Shown here piece after piece: positions 49,937-58,356 of a DNA stretch of 64,000 bases. A model generated the notes under the pieces. That model was not told the DNA's origin, did not search any database, and saw only the letters and a program-made list of their open reading frames with translations. Location: the NCBI GenBank assembly GCA_023898365.1, contig CP060219.1, positions 496,001 through 560,000 of the forward strand, written 5' to 3'. The translations under genes were made by a program, and so were the position numbers. Source of the stretch: Candidatus Woesearchaeota archaeon (GTDB lineage Archaea > Nanobdellota > Nanobdellia > Woesearchaeales > GCA-023898365). Positions within the stretch are counted from its first letter, which is position 1. Each line of letters opens with the position of its first letter.

Positions 49937-50407
49937 ATGGGTTTTGGTAATGTAGTCTCAACAATGATTCTCTTCATTGCAGTCTTGACGCTCGCAACGT
50001 CAGCAGCAATTGTGTTCAAGAACATTTTCGATGAAACTTCAAGTGCGATGCAAATTCAATCAGATTCTTTAACAAACAAATTGAAAACAGATGTCACCAT
50101 TTTGGACGCAACGTATAACAATGTGACTGATGTGCTTTCCCTTTCTATTCGCAACACAGGAAAAACAGTGGTAAAACCAGGATTCACCGACGTGTTTGTT
50201 GATGGCGGGTACGTGCCTCGAAATGACTCAAATAGAACCATCACTCTCGAGTCATCAACAGATGTAAGTGATGTTGGTTTGTGGAATCCAAACGAAGTCG
50301 TAACTATTGTTGTTGATAAGAATTTAGAGACAGGAACTCACACCGTCTCTGTTGCTGCGCAGTATGGTGCAACAGCCGAGACCACTTTTAGCGTGCAAAA
50401 TGGCTGA
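49937..50407 (+). CDS. arlG: Archaellum stator protein of the ArlF/ArlG family
   Basis: 156 residues from the ATG at 49937 with gaggtg seven bases upstream. One N-terminal membrane helix (FGNVVSTMILFIAVLTLATS) is followed by a short coiled part and an outward beta domain (LSLSIRNTGKTVVKPGFTDV, YVPRNDSNRTI). This is the ArlF/ArlG layout; these proteins form the periplasmic stator that holds the motor. Whether it is F or G cannot be settled, and a second family member is not seen, so it may serve both roles. Overlaps arlH by eight bases. Confidence 0.78.
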   Translation: MGFGNVVSTMILFIAVLTLATSAAIVFKNIFDETSSAMQIQSDSLTNKLKTDVTILDATYNNVTDVLSLSIRNTGKTVVKPGFTDVFVDGGYVPRNDSNRTITLESSTDVSDVGLWNPNEVVTIVVDKNLETGTHTVSVAAQYGATAETTFSVQNG

Positions 50408-51131
50408 TAGAAGAGAACAAGAATCATTTAATGATGTTAAGCATCTTAATATAAAGTTGCAACGAGATGAACTAGCTATGAATCTTGGTGGTGGTTTGCC
50501 AAGAAATTCTCTTATTCTTATCGAAGGTAAGGACGGAAGCGGAAAATCCATATTTGTCCAGCGTCTTGCGTATGCTCTTCTTTTGCATGAGGCCACAGTA
50601 ACATACATCTCGACGGAACTTAACACGATTTCTTTTATAGAGCAGATGGAGAGTGTTGATTACGACATTAAGAAGTATCTTCTCCACGACAAGTTGCTCT
50701 TCATTCCCATGTTTCCTTTGCTTGGCAAAACAGAATTTGATCAGAATTTCCTTGATCGCCTTCTTTTGAATCCTAAGCTTTTTGAAAATGATATAATAAT
50801 CTTTGACACACTTTCTTTCTTGCTTGTTCAGAATAATATTCCGCAATCAAAAACCTTTGCAGTCATTAACTTTCTCAAAAAGGCAGTGACTCTTGGCAAG
50901 ATAATCATCTTCAATGTTGATCCTGACCACTTAAATGAACAATTCTTAACTTTGCTTCGAAGTGTTTCAGATTCGTTTTTTACGATGCAAATTAAAGATT
51001 TTGCTGGAACAATGGTGCGTGTTATATCCGTTAACAGATTCAAGAGACCGATGGGTCCATTTCAGAATAAAATTCCTTTTCGAATTGAACCAGGAAAAGG
51101 TTTGGTTATTGAAATTGCTTCGTTTGATTAA
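50400..51131 (+). CDS. arlH: Archaellum ATPase-like regulator ArlH
   Basis: 243 residues from the ATG at 50400. RecA/KaiC-like fold with Walker A EGKDGSGKS (residues 42-50) and Walker B IIIFDTLSF (Asp136). TYISTELNTISFIEQM is the usual switch region of ArlH. ArlH binds ATP, forms a ring and interacts with ArlI below the membrane. Gene order arlG-arlH-arlI-arlJ is conserved in archaella of Euryarchaeota-type organisation. Confidence 0.93.
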   Translation: MADRREQESFNDVKHLNIKLQRDELAMNLGGGLPRNSLILIEGKDGSGKSIFVQRLAYALLLHEATVTYISTELNTISFIEQMESVDYDIKKYLLHDKLLFIPMFPLLGKTEFDQNFLDRLLLNPKLFENDIIIFDTLSFLLVQNNIPQSKTFAVINFLKKAVTLGKIIIFNVDPDHLNEQFLTLLRSVSDSFFTMQIKDFAGTMVRVISVNRFKRPMGPFQNKIPFRIEPGKGLVIEIASFD

Positions 51132-51154
51132 ACACCTGAGAGGTCGAGTGAGAA

Positions 51155-52792
51155 GTGGTAGAGCGAAAGAAGAATTCAAAGTTCCAACTCCAACTAGACA
51201 CTGCGCTTTCCCACTACCCCCATTTGCGCACGTATGTTGATGAATTCTCAAGAAATAATCCGCAACCAAAATATTTAACTGAGCTGGGTTTTGAGTTAAA
51301 ACGTGAAAAAAGTCCCAACGTTATTTATCCTGTTGGCGAACCATTGTTCATTCACGTTCTTAAAGATGAAAAAGGCATCTTGCACTACATTGTTATTGAG
51401 CCAACTATGGATGAAGAAACTTCGCGGCTTAATGACAAAATTCTTGATCGTATGATCGAGATCGCGCATGAACTACCTGTTCCTGAACGACTTGAAGATG
51501 TCGCGCCCATTCTTGTACAGCTCTTAAACAAAATCGTGGTAATTGGAGAAGGAAAAACCTCCAAAGTTTCCTTTAGTAATAAAATCGTTCTTTCGCAAGT
51601 GCAATATGATTTCATTAAATACTATTTACTGCGAAACAGAGTCGGATTTTCAAAATTGGAACCTATTTTTAACGACCCGTATCTTGAAGATATTCACTGT
51701 GTCGGTGTTGGTGAGCTCAAAGTAGTCCATAAGATTTTTGAGATGCTCAGAACAAATGTTGAATTTTCAACAGATCTTGAACTAAACAAATACATCCTTG
51801 AAACCTCTGAGCGAGTTGAACGACCCGTTTCCGACGCCCGACCTGTTGTTGACGCAGTCATGCCAGATGGTTCTCGCGTCAATTTTATTTATGGGCGAGA
51901 AATTTCCAGAGAAGGATCCTCGTTTACCATTCGTAAGTTTGCTGACGTTCCCGTATCAATCATTCAAGTCCTTAACTTCCAAACCATGACGAGCGAAGTT
52001 GCCGCGTATATTTGGCTTGCTCTTGAACACGGTATGAATGCATTTGTCTGCGGAGAAACTGCTTCGGGAAAAACAACAACACTAAACGCCGCATCCGTAT
52101 TTATCAAACCCGATGCAAAAGTCTACACGGTTGAAAACACCGCAGAAGTAACCATGCCACAAGATACCTGGCAGCATCTGGTTACGCGTGAAGCAGGTAA
52201 AGATACTGATGTTGACATGTTCACGTTGCTTATCGCCGCTCTTCGTTCGCGTCCAAATTACATTATTGTTGGAGAAATTCGCGGTGTCGAAGGAAATGTT
52301 GCTTTTCAGGCAATGCAAACAGGCCATCCTGTTCTGTCAACATTTCACGCCGGTAGCGTCCATTCTATGATTCAACGTCTCACCGGACATCCCATTGATG
52401 TTCCAATCGCGTTTATTGATAACTTGAATATTGTACTCATTCAGCAAGCAGTTTCGGTAAACGGGCGGTTTGTACGTCGTATCACTAGCGTTACGGAAAT
52501 CGAGCGGTACTATGACGCAGAACAAAAAGTAATTACGCGTCGCGTATTTACTTGGGATCCGATTAGTGATGAGCACCGTTTTAGTGGTTATTACAATAGT
52601 TTTTTGCTTGAAAAAAAGATCGCTCCCAAGATGGGCCTTGCCGATCCGAAAGAGGTGTACGATGAACTCGCGCGCCGTGCAAAAATTCTTGAAAAAATGC
52701 GCGAATTAAAAATTACCAATTATTTCAAAGTCTATGACGTTATTCGTAGTTTCTATCTCAATGGAATCGAGGGTTTGCCCTTTGAGATTTGA
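51155..52792 (+). CDS. arlI: Archaellum motor and assembly ATPase ArlI
   Basis: 545 residues starting from GTG at 51155, which has gaggtcgag upstream. The type II/IV secretion-like ATPase has an N-terminal domain, FVCGETASGKTTTLNA as Walker A (about residues 297-310), Asp box ETAEVTM-type VENTAEVTMPQDTWQHL, Walker B NYIIVGEIRG and the His box TGHPVLSTFHAGS. It powers both archaellin export and rotation. Confidence 0.95.
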   Translation: MVERKKNSKFQLQLDTALSHYPHLRTYVDEFSRNNPQPKYLTELGFELKREKSPNVIYPVGEPLFIHVLKDEKGILHYIVIEPTMDEETSRLNDKILDRMIEIAHELPVPERLEDVAPILVQLLNKIVVIGEGKTSKVSFSNKIVLSQVQYDFIKYYLLRNRVGFSKLEPIFNDPYLEDIHCVGVGELKVVHKIFEMLRTNVEFSTDLELNKYILETSERVERPVSDARPVVDAVMPDGSRVNFIYGREISREGSSFTIRKFADVPVSIIQVLNFQTMTSEVAAYIWLALEHGMNAFVCGETASGKTTTLNAASVFIKPDAKVYTVENTAEVTMPQDTWQHLVTREAGKDTDVDMFTLLIAALRSRPNYIIVGEIRGVEGNVAFQAMQTGHPVLSTFHAGSVHSMIQRLTGHPIDVPIAFIDNLNIVLIQQAVSVNGRFVRRITSVTEIERYYDAEQKVITRRVFTWDPISDEHRFSGYYNSFLLEKKIAPKMGLADPKEVYDELARRAKILEKMRELKITNYFKVYDVIRSFYLNGIEGLPFEI

Positions 52793-52802
52793 GGTGTGGT
52801 AA

Positions 52803-54464
52803 ATGGATGATTTTTTTATGCGCATTGGTTACCGTAACGCCGTAGACTTTGTGATAAAATTTGTAGCGCCGATTTTGTTCATCTCACTCCTGTTCTTCTT
52901 TTTTGTCTTGTTCTTTTTTGAATTGCCCATATTTGTTCCTTACTTTATTCTCTTTATTGGTGTCGCATTCATTTTTATCTATCCTTTTATCACCATGGAA
53001 CTTATCCGAACGAACATTCAAGAAAATATTCATCTCTTTATCACCTACGCAGGAACCATTTCAACTATTGACCTTGACAGAACAACTTTTTTTAGAAAAA
53101 TCTCAACAAAACACCAATACGGTCATATTTCAAAGACAGCAGAAAAAATTCTTTATCTTGCAAAGAGTTGGAACCTTGGCTTTGCAAAAACCTGTAGAAA
53201 GATTGCTCGCGTGACTCCCTCACAAATTTATTCTGACTTTCTTGATCGACTTGCTGCAACGATGGATTTCGGAGGAGATCTTGAAACTTTTCTCTCTGAA
53301 GAACAGGATGCAGTATTAAATGACTACGAAACAGAATACAAAGGTTCGCTTAACAACATTGGTATGTTGCGAGAAGTCTTTATCGCTATTACTATTTCGG
53401 TAGCGTTCGGGATGTCTGTTGCTCTTCTCTTGCCGTTGCTTGAAGGCATTTCTATTCTGGTTGCTGTGCGATGGTCTCTCCTTGGCATGCTCTTTATTGA
53501 TGTTCTGTTAGTTATTCTTATTAAGGCGTTTGTTCCCAGTGATCGGCTCTGTCATAATTTGCCAAAAAAAGATGATTTAACAAGAAAAATTTACAAGTGG
53601 TTTTACATTATTACACCAATCGTTCTTGTGATTGCCGGTGTCTTATTTTTATTTTTCAACTTAAGTTTTATTATTGTCGCCGCCATTGCAGTCACTCCTT
53701 ATCTGTATGTGGGTCACTTAGCTTCAAAGGAAGAAAAAGAAGTCATCCGAAAGGATAAAGTGTTTCCTTCGTTTGTTCGAGCGCTAGGCACCACTATTTA
53801 TGCTCGTCAAGGAGGTATCACTTCAAGTCTTGCTGCGCTGCGTGTTCATGATTTTGGTCCGCTTGATTCGGTCGTTACAAATTTGTATCGCCGTTTAAAA
53901 CTGGGAAGTGATCGTGAAAAGAGCTGGTATTATTTCGCAGTTGAGTCAGGAAGCAACATGATTAATTACTTTGCACATATTTTTGCAGAATCGGTCTATC
54001 TTGGTGGTCACGCGCAGAAAATTGGGGAGTTAATCAGTAAGAATTTCTCGCGTCTGGTTAATTTGCGTTCACTTCGTCATCAACAAGCTGCAAGTCTTCG
54101 CGGGGCACTTTATGGGTCTCTTCTTGGCTTTATCGCAACAATTTACATTTCGGTTTCTATTACTAACATGCTTGCAACCATCTTTGTTGATTCCTTTGTC
54201 GAATCCGCGACTGAGGGAGCCATTGGTGGGTTAATCGGGTCTGTTGTTCCCACCATTCCTGAAGTTGATATGACGCTGGTAAATTTGTACATAGGAATTA
54301 TGGTGTTCATTCACGCCTTTGTTTCCTCACTGATCATTAAGATGGTTGATGGCGGGCAGAAGTTTGCATTTTTCTTTGATTTTACGATGATGCTTTGGTT
54401 GGGTGCTATTTTAAGTTATTTTGTTCCACTCGTATCTTCTTCATTGTTTTCTCCCGTAACGTAA
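52803..54464 (+). CDS. arlJ: Archaellum platform membrane protein ArlJ
   Basis: 553 residues with about eight to nine membrane helices. Two cytosolic, positively charged helical domains (about residues 80-190 and 320-435, the latter with RALGTTIYARQGGITSSLAAL) flank hydrophobic groups, as in the T2SS-F type platform. Final membrane block includes FAFFFDFTMMLWLGAILSYF. It anchors ArlH/ArlI at the membrane and guides archaellin assembly. It ends the arlG-J block; archaellins 2 and 3 follow on the same strand with their own promoter signals. Confidence 0.94.
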   Translation: MDDFFMRIGYRNAVDFVIKFVAPILFISLLFFFFVLFFFELPIFVPYFILFIGVAFIFIYPFITMELIRTNIQENIHLFITYAGTISTIDLDRTTFFRKISTKHQYGHISKTAEKILYLAKSWNLGFAKTCRKIARVTPSQIYSDFLDRLAATMDFGGDLETFLSEEQDAVLNDYETEYKGSLNNIGMLREVFIAITISVAFGMSVALLLPLLEGISILVAVRWSLLGMLFIDVLLVILIKAFVPSDRLCHNLPKKDDLTRKIYKWFYIITPIVLVIAGVLFLFFNLSFIIVAAIAVTPYLYVGHLASKEEKEVIRKDKVFPSFVRALGTTIYARQGGITSSLAALRVHDFGPLDSVVTNLYRRLKLGSDREKSWYYFAVESGSNMINYFAHIFAESVYLGGHAQKIGELISKNFSRLVNLRSLRHQQAASLRGALYGSLLGFIATIYISVSITNMLATIFVDSFVESATEGAIGGLIGSVVPTIPEVDMTLVNLYIGIMVFIHAFVSSLIIKMVDGGQKFAFFFDFTMMLWLGAILSYFVPLVSSSLFSPVT

Positions 54465-54552
54465 ATTATTTTTGAGTAGAAAGATATTTCTTTGTTTTCC
54501 TGTGTTTTTGGGCGTATTTATCAAAACATTTATATATGAGTGTCAACGAAAA

Positions 54553-54600
54553 CTATATAAATCAACTTACTTAGTTGATGTAGTGATCCCCACACTGGGG
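54553..54600 (+). promoter_or_regulatory. TATA-like box and structured leader of archaellin 2
   Basis: TATA-like ctatataaa at 54553-54561 overlaps the first arm of the inverted repeat ATCAAC (54561-54566) and GTTGAT (54574-54579). A second inverted repeat CCCC (54588-54591) and GGGG (54597-54600) follows. The ATG at 54651 has gaggtg ten bases upstream. The long leader is unlike the leaderless genes elsewhere in the window. Confidence 0.5.
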
Positions 54601-54650
54601 TGTTGTGTTATTAACTCACTGTTACTATGTGTGAGCGAGGTGTTTGTGAT

Positions 54651-55544
54651 ATGTTGGGCAGAAAAGCCGAGATGGGTATTGGTACGCTAATAATATTTAT
54701 AGCTTTGTTGCTAGTTGCTGCTGTTGCTGCTGGTGTGTTGATTCAGACTGGTGGTAGTTTGCAGGAGAAAGCTTTGACGACAGGCGATCAGGCGAAGGGT
54801 CAGATTGCGACGAATGTTCGTGTTGTTGAGGTAAGTGCTACGGAAGGTAGTGATGGTGAGCTTGATTTCTTTGAGGAGATTATTAAGCTTAGTCCTGGTA
54901 GTAATGCTATTAAACTTTCTCAGACGCTTTTGACGATGAACACGTATGATCGAACGGCAACGCTTGATTATGCAGGAACAAGTGCAACACTCACTAACGA
55001 TGCGAATGGTTATTACACTCTTCGCACGGAAAATCTATCTCGGGTTAATCCTTCAACCACAGTCAACTTGACTGCTGACTGGGACCAGGATGGCATAACA
55101 GATAATTATACGATGCCTGCTGGCGGATTCCTTACTTTTTACTTCTCAACTGATGGAACACAAACCATCACCGATTTTAATTGCTCGGACAATGCAACGC
55201 CTCAAGACGTTTCAGGAACGTATACACTTTCAGGAACTGTCGCTGAGCTTGTTGTTGTCGGCTCGTGCATGAATAATGACACGATAAACTTAACCATCAA
55301 TGCAACTCCTGAAGATTTAGGTCAGGGTCAATTTGTTGTTGAGTATTTGCAGCGGGGTCCAAATCCTGTTGATGGTAACTTGCAGACGGGAGATGTTATT
55401 AAGGTGTACTACCAATCTCCTCGCGCAATTGGTGAAGATGAACCTGTGCGTATCAACTTTATTCCAAAGATTGGCACGCCAACATTAACTCAGTTCATCA
55501 CGCCAGAAGTTGTCAGCAATGAACGGGTATATCTTTACCCATAA
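54651..55544 (+). CDS. arlB: Archaellin 2
   Basis: 297 residues from the ATG at 54651. Signal peptide LGRKAEMGIGTLIIFIAL with cleavage expected after the Ala of RKA. The helix LLVAAVAAGVLIQTGGSLQEKAL and the block EVSATEGSDGELDFFEEII are shared with archaellin 3 at DNA level (54712-54982), as is the C-terminal block (55337-55548). The central part (about residues 112-230) is different and carries ADWDQDGITDNYT, an EF-hand-like loop. Possible glycosylation sequons are common. Probably a main filament subunit. Confidence 0.92.
   Translation: MLGRKAEMGIGTLIIFIALLLVAAVAAGVLIQTGGSLQEKALTTGDQAKGQIATNVRVVEVSATEGSDGELDFFEEIIKLSPGSNAIKLSQTLLTMNTYDRTATLDYAGTSATLTNDANGYYTLRTENLSRVNPSTTVNLTADWDQDGITDNYTMPAGGFLTFYFSTDGTQTITDFNCSDNATPQDVSGTYTLSGTVAELVVVGSCMNNDTINLTINATPEDLGQGQFVVEYLQRGPNPVDGNLQTGDVIKVYYQSPRAIGEDEPVRINFIPKIGTPTLTQFITPEVVSNERVYLYP
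54712..54982 (+). repeat. 5' archaellin block identical to 55926-56196
   Basis: 271 bases that match 55926-56196 with no difference on direct comparison by eye. It covers the hydrophobic helix and the conserved N-terminal domain. Sequence before and after the block diverges, including synonymous positions, so identity is not explained by protein constraint alone. Confidence 0.85.
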
Positions 55545-55548
55545 ATTT
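55337..55548 (+). repeat. 3' archaellin block identical to 56563-56774
   Basis: 212 bases that match 56563-56774 exactly, from the conserved C-terminal domain through the stop codon and a few bases beyond. Together with the 5' block it frames a different central segment in each gene. Confidence 0.85.
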
Positions 55549-55579
55549 TTTTTAACTTTCATATTTTAGGTGATAGAAC

Positions 55580-55813
55580 GTGGCGAAAAGAGTCCAATCC
55601 CATATATTAGAAAAAACGATTGCGGTACTTATGATATTATTTGGCATCGCAGCAATAGTTATTTTTGTTGCGGCAATAAAGACAGGTTCGGCAATCAGTC
55701 CGGAACTCGCAAGCATTGAGATTTTGCTTATTGTGGTCCTGGCCTTACTTGCACAAACAGTCATCCTTATCCGTATCTATGATCAGAATATGGTATTATT
55801 AACGAAAAAATAA
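55580..55813 (+). CDS. Small two-helix membrane protein paired with archaellin 2
   Basis: 77 residues starting at GTG 55580. Two membrane helices (TIAVLMILFGIAAIVIFVA and IEILLIVVLALLAQTVILI) and the C-terminal IRIYDQNMVLLTKK. It is a paralogue of the protein at 56823-57059, with the shared RIYDQN ending. It follows the archaellin by 35 bases, so probably co-transcribed. I know of no described archaellum part like this; function unknown. Confidence 0.75.
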   Translation: MAKRVQSHILEKTIAVLMILFGIAAIVIFVAAIKTGSAISPELASIEILLIVVLALLAQTVILIRIYDQNMVLLTKK

Positions 55814-55857
55814 ATTTATAAATAAATGGAGCTAAAAAACATTTAGTAAGTGAGGTG
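55812..55857 (+). promoter_or_regulatory. Promoter and ribosome binding site of archaellin 3
   Basis: TATA-like aatttataaata at 55812-55824 overlaps the stop of the small membrane protein gene; gaggtg at 55852-55857 is seven bases before the ATG at 55865. This allows separate expression of archaellin 3. Confidence 0.5.
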
Positions 55858-55864
55858 TAATCAC

Positions 55865-56770
55865 ATGTTTGGTAAAAAAGCCGAGATGGGTATTGGAACG
55901 CTAATTATCTTTATTGCGTTATTATTAGTTGCTGCTGTTGCTGCTGGTGTGTTGATTCAGACTGGTGGTAGTTTGCAGGAGAAAGCTTTGACGACAGGCG
56001 ATCAGGCGAAGGGTCAGATTGCGACGAATGTTCGTGTTGTTGAGGTAAGTGCTACGGAAGGTAGTGATGGTGAGCTTGATTTCTTTGAGGAGATTATTAA
56101 GCTTAGTCCTGGTAGTAATGCTATTAAACTTTCTCAGACGCTTTTGACGATGAACACGTATGATCGAACGGCAACGCTTGATTATGCAGGAACAAGCGCA
56201 CAACTTGAGAACGCATTCAATGGGTATTACACGCTTGGCACCGAGACGTTGAGCGAATCTGTTTCAAATGAAACTGCAGGAAACTTTTCAACTGACTGGG
56301 ATCAAGATGGAACAGTTGATACCTATGACTTGAACAACAACGGTTATGTTGACATCGCATTAAGCGGTGGTGGAGTTCTTGTTATTAGCGACTTCAACTG
56401 TACGGGCGCTTCCCACGCAATCAGTTACGATGCAGATATTACAACAAACACGACGTATTTCGGTCATGTGACTGCATCAGGAACTTGTGCTGGTAACAGT
56501 TTATCTGGAGCAAGCATTAACTTAACTGCAAGTGACACGTACTTAGGTCAAGGTCAATTTGCTGTTGAGTATTTGCAGCGGGGTCCAAATCCTGTTGATG
56601 GTAACTTGCAGACGGGAGATGTTATTAAGGTGTACTACCAATCTCCTCGCGCAATTGGTGAAGATGAACCTGTGCGTATCAACTTTATTCCAAAGATTGG
56701 CACGCCAACATTAACTCAGTTCATCACGCCAGAAGTTGTCAGCAATGAACGGGTATATCTTTACCCATAA
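55865..56770 (+). CDS. arlB: Archaellin 3
   Basis: 301 residues from the ATG at 55865. Signal peptide FGKKAEMGIGTLIIFIAL. N- and C-terminal domains are base-identical to archaellin 2 over 271 and 212 bases. The central domain differs and has two EF-hand-like loops, TDWDQDGTVDTYD (56294-56320) and YDLNNNGYVDIAL (56327-56353). It also contains Cys residues (FNCTGA, SGTCAGN) that could form a disulfide outside the cell. Confidence 0.92.
   Translation: MFGKKAEMGIGTLIIFIALLLVAAVAAGVLIQTGGSLQEKALTTGDQAKGQIATNVRVVEVSATEGSDGELDFFEEIIKLSPGSNAIKLSQTLLTMNTYDRTATLDYAGTSAQLENAFNGYYTLGTETLSESVSNETAGNFSTDWDQDGTVDTYDLNNNGYVDIALSGGGVLVISDFNCTGASHAISYDADITTNTTYFGHVTASGTCAGNSLSGASINLTASDTYLGQGQFAVEYLQRGPNPVDGNLQTGDVIKVYYQSPRAIGEDEPVRINFIPKIGTPTLTQFITPEVVSNERVYLYP
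55926..56196 (+). repeat. 5' archaellin block identical to 54712-54982
   Basis: Second copy of the 271-base block, offset by 1214 bases from the first. See the copy at 54712-54982. Confidence 0.85.
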
Positions 56771-56774
56771 ATTT
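56563..56774 (+). repeat. 3' archaellin block identical to 55337-55548
   Basis: Second copy of the 212-base block, offset by 1226 bases from the first; the different offset reflects the longer central segment of archaellin 3. Confidence 0.85.
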
Positions 56775-56822
56775 GTTTTCTTATTCTTTTTTCTTTCCTT
56801 ATTTCCTCTGATGTAGAAAAAA

Positions 56823-57059
56823 ATGGTAACTGTCCGATCTCACGTGGCTGAATGGGTCTTTGGCGGCCTTGTCGCTCTTCTTGGTCTAATGAGTTTGGTG
56901 GTGTTTCTCTTCTCCTTCGCTTACTCGTACATCACGCTTGCTATTGCTCGTATTGAGCTAACTATCATTGTCATGATCATTATCTTGGTTCAAGCAAGCA
57001 TTCTTGTTCGCATTTATGACCAAAATCTTCTGCTCTATGGTCGCACGAAGAGAAAGTAA
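56823..57059 (+). CDS. Small two-helix membrane protein paired with archaellin 3
   Basis: 78 residues. Helices WVFGGLVALLGLMSLVVFLF and IELTIIVMIIILVQASILV, then RIYDQNLLLYGRTKRK. It has the same layout and C-terminal RIYDQN as the protein at 55580-55813, but little DNA identity, so this duplication is older than the archaellin block identity or has not been homogenised. Lies 52 bases after archaellin 3. Confidence 0.75.
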   Translation: MVTVRSHVAEWVFGGLVALLGLMSLVVFLFSFAYSYITLAIARIELTIIVMIIILVQASILVRIYDQNLLLYGRTKRK

Positions 57060-57088
57060 AATAAAGACTTGCTCATTTCTCTTGTTCT

Positions 57089-58333
57089 ATGAAGTTTGTT
57101 CATTGTGCTGATATTCATCTTGGATCATGGTCTGAACAGAAGATGCGGGAGGTGTCATCGACCTGTTTTTCGTATGTTGTTTCGTTTGCTCTTGATCAAG
57201 CAGTAGATTTCTTTCTTATTGCAGGAGATCTTTTTAACACCGCCATGCCTTCTATTGACAGTCTACGGTTTGTGGTCAAAGAACTGGTTCGCCTAAAAAA
57301 AGGCGATATTCCTGTCTATGTGGTTCCTGGTTCTCATGATTTCTCTCCAACGGGAAAATCCATGATTGATGTTCTTGAAGAGGCAGGGCTTTTAACGAAC
57401 GTCTTTCGAGGACGAGTGAGTGAAGGCAAACTCCAGCTTCGTTTTACAGTTGATAAGAAAACTGGTGCGAAGCTCGTTGGTATTATTGGCAAGAAAGGGC
57501 AACTTGATCGGTCATATTATGAGCATCTTGAACGAGACTCTCTCGAATCAGAGCAAGGGTTCAAGATATTTCTCTTCCACACGGCCATAACTGAGCTCAA
57601 ACCAACGTTCTTATCGGAGATGGCCTCTCATCCTCTTTCTCTTTTGCCTCGTCATTTCGACTACTATGCGGGCGGACACGTGCATGTGATAACTGATGTT
57701 GCTGGCGAACTCACTCGATTTGCCGATCAAGGCTATCCGAACATTGTGTTTCCAGGTCCTGTTTTTCCCGTTTCTTTTTCTGAGATTGAAAAATTAAAAC
57801 AAGGAAGTTTTTTCTACTACAATAATGGCGCTGTTGAACAGAAAACTATTCCTTTTCATGATTCTGCCTCATTTGTAATTGATTGCGATGGGATTTCATC
57901 AGATGAAGTTCTTCCCCGCATGTTGGAAGTACTAGAGAAAGAAGATGTTGCAGAAAAAATTGTAACAGTCAGATTGTTTGGGACCATTTCTCACGGAAGA
58001 CTTGCTGATATTGATTATTCTCGTTTGTTTTCCTCACTCTACAAGCGAGGAGCTTACTTTGTCATGAAAAACACAAGAAAATTACGCTCGCCAGAATTTG
58101 TTGAAGTGCACGTTGACGAAGCAAACGTTGAAGATATTGAAGATGCATTAATTGCTGAACATAAAGAGCAACTAACACTGCCTGGCATTGAGGATATTGG
58201 TCAAGTCATTAAAGACCTTATGCATGTTCTTGGCACAGAAAAACAAGAAGATGAAAAAGTCATGGACTATGACCAACAGGTACTGGTGCAAACAAACGAT
58301 TATTTTAGCAAACGCCAGAAGAAAGAGTTTTAA
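57089..58333 (+). CDS. mre11: Mre11-like DNA repair nuclease
   Basis: 414 residues. Metallophosphoesterase motifs: CADIHLGSW, LIAGDLFNTAMPS, VPGSHDFS, FLFHTAI and AGGHVHV. The third motif is usually GNHD; here Asn is replaced by Ser. A capping domain and an acidic C-terminal region follow. Mre11 with Rad50 trims DNA ends at double-strand breaks. Rad50 is not in the window, nor is the rad50-mre11-herA-nurA gene order of many archaea. A TATA-like aaaataaag lies about 27 bases before the ATG. Confidence 0.88.
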   Translation: MKFVHCADIHLGSWSEQKMREVSSTCFSYVVSFALDQAVDFFLIAGDLFNTAMPSIDSLRFVVKELVRLKKGDIPVYVVPGSHDFSPTGKSMIDVLEEAGLLTNVFRGRVSEGKLQLRFTVDKKTGAKLVGIIGKKGQLDRSYYEHLERDSLESEQGFKIFLFHTAITELKPTFLSEMASHPLSLLPRHFDYYAGGHVHVITDVAGELTRFADQGYPNIVFPGPVFPVSFSEIEKLKQGSFFYYNNGAVEQKTIPFHDSASFVIDCDGISSDEVLPRMLEVLEKEDVAEKIVTVRLFGTISHGRLADIDYSRLFSSLYKRGAYFVMKNTRKLRSPEFVEVHVDEANVEDIEDALIAEHKEQLTLPGIEDIGQVIKDLMHVLGTEKQEDEKVMDYDQQVLVQTNDYFSKRQKKEF

Positions 58334-58338
58334 AGATT
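58329..58338 (+). promoter_or_regulatory. TATA-like box for the histidine phosphatase gene
   Basis: gttttaaaga overlapping the mre11 stop codon, about 24 bases before the ATG at 58357; leaderless spacing. Confidence 0.4.
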
Positions 58339-58356
58339 CTTTTCATTCTTTATTCA

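Noticed and set aside
54712..56774. Archaellin repeat blocks as a mobile element
   Set aside because: No transposase, terminal inverted repeat or target duplication is visible; the identity follows the domain borders of the genes, which fits gene conversion better.
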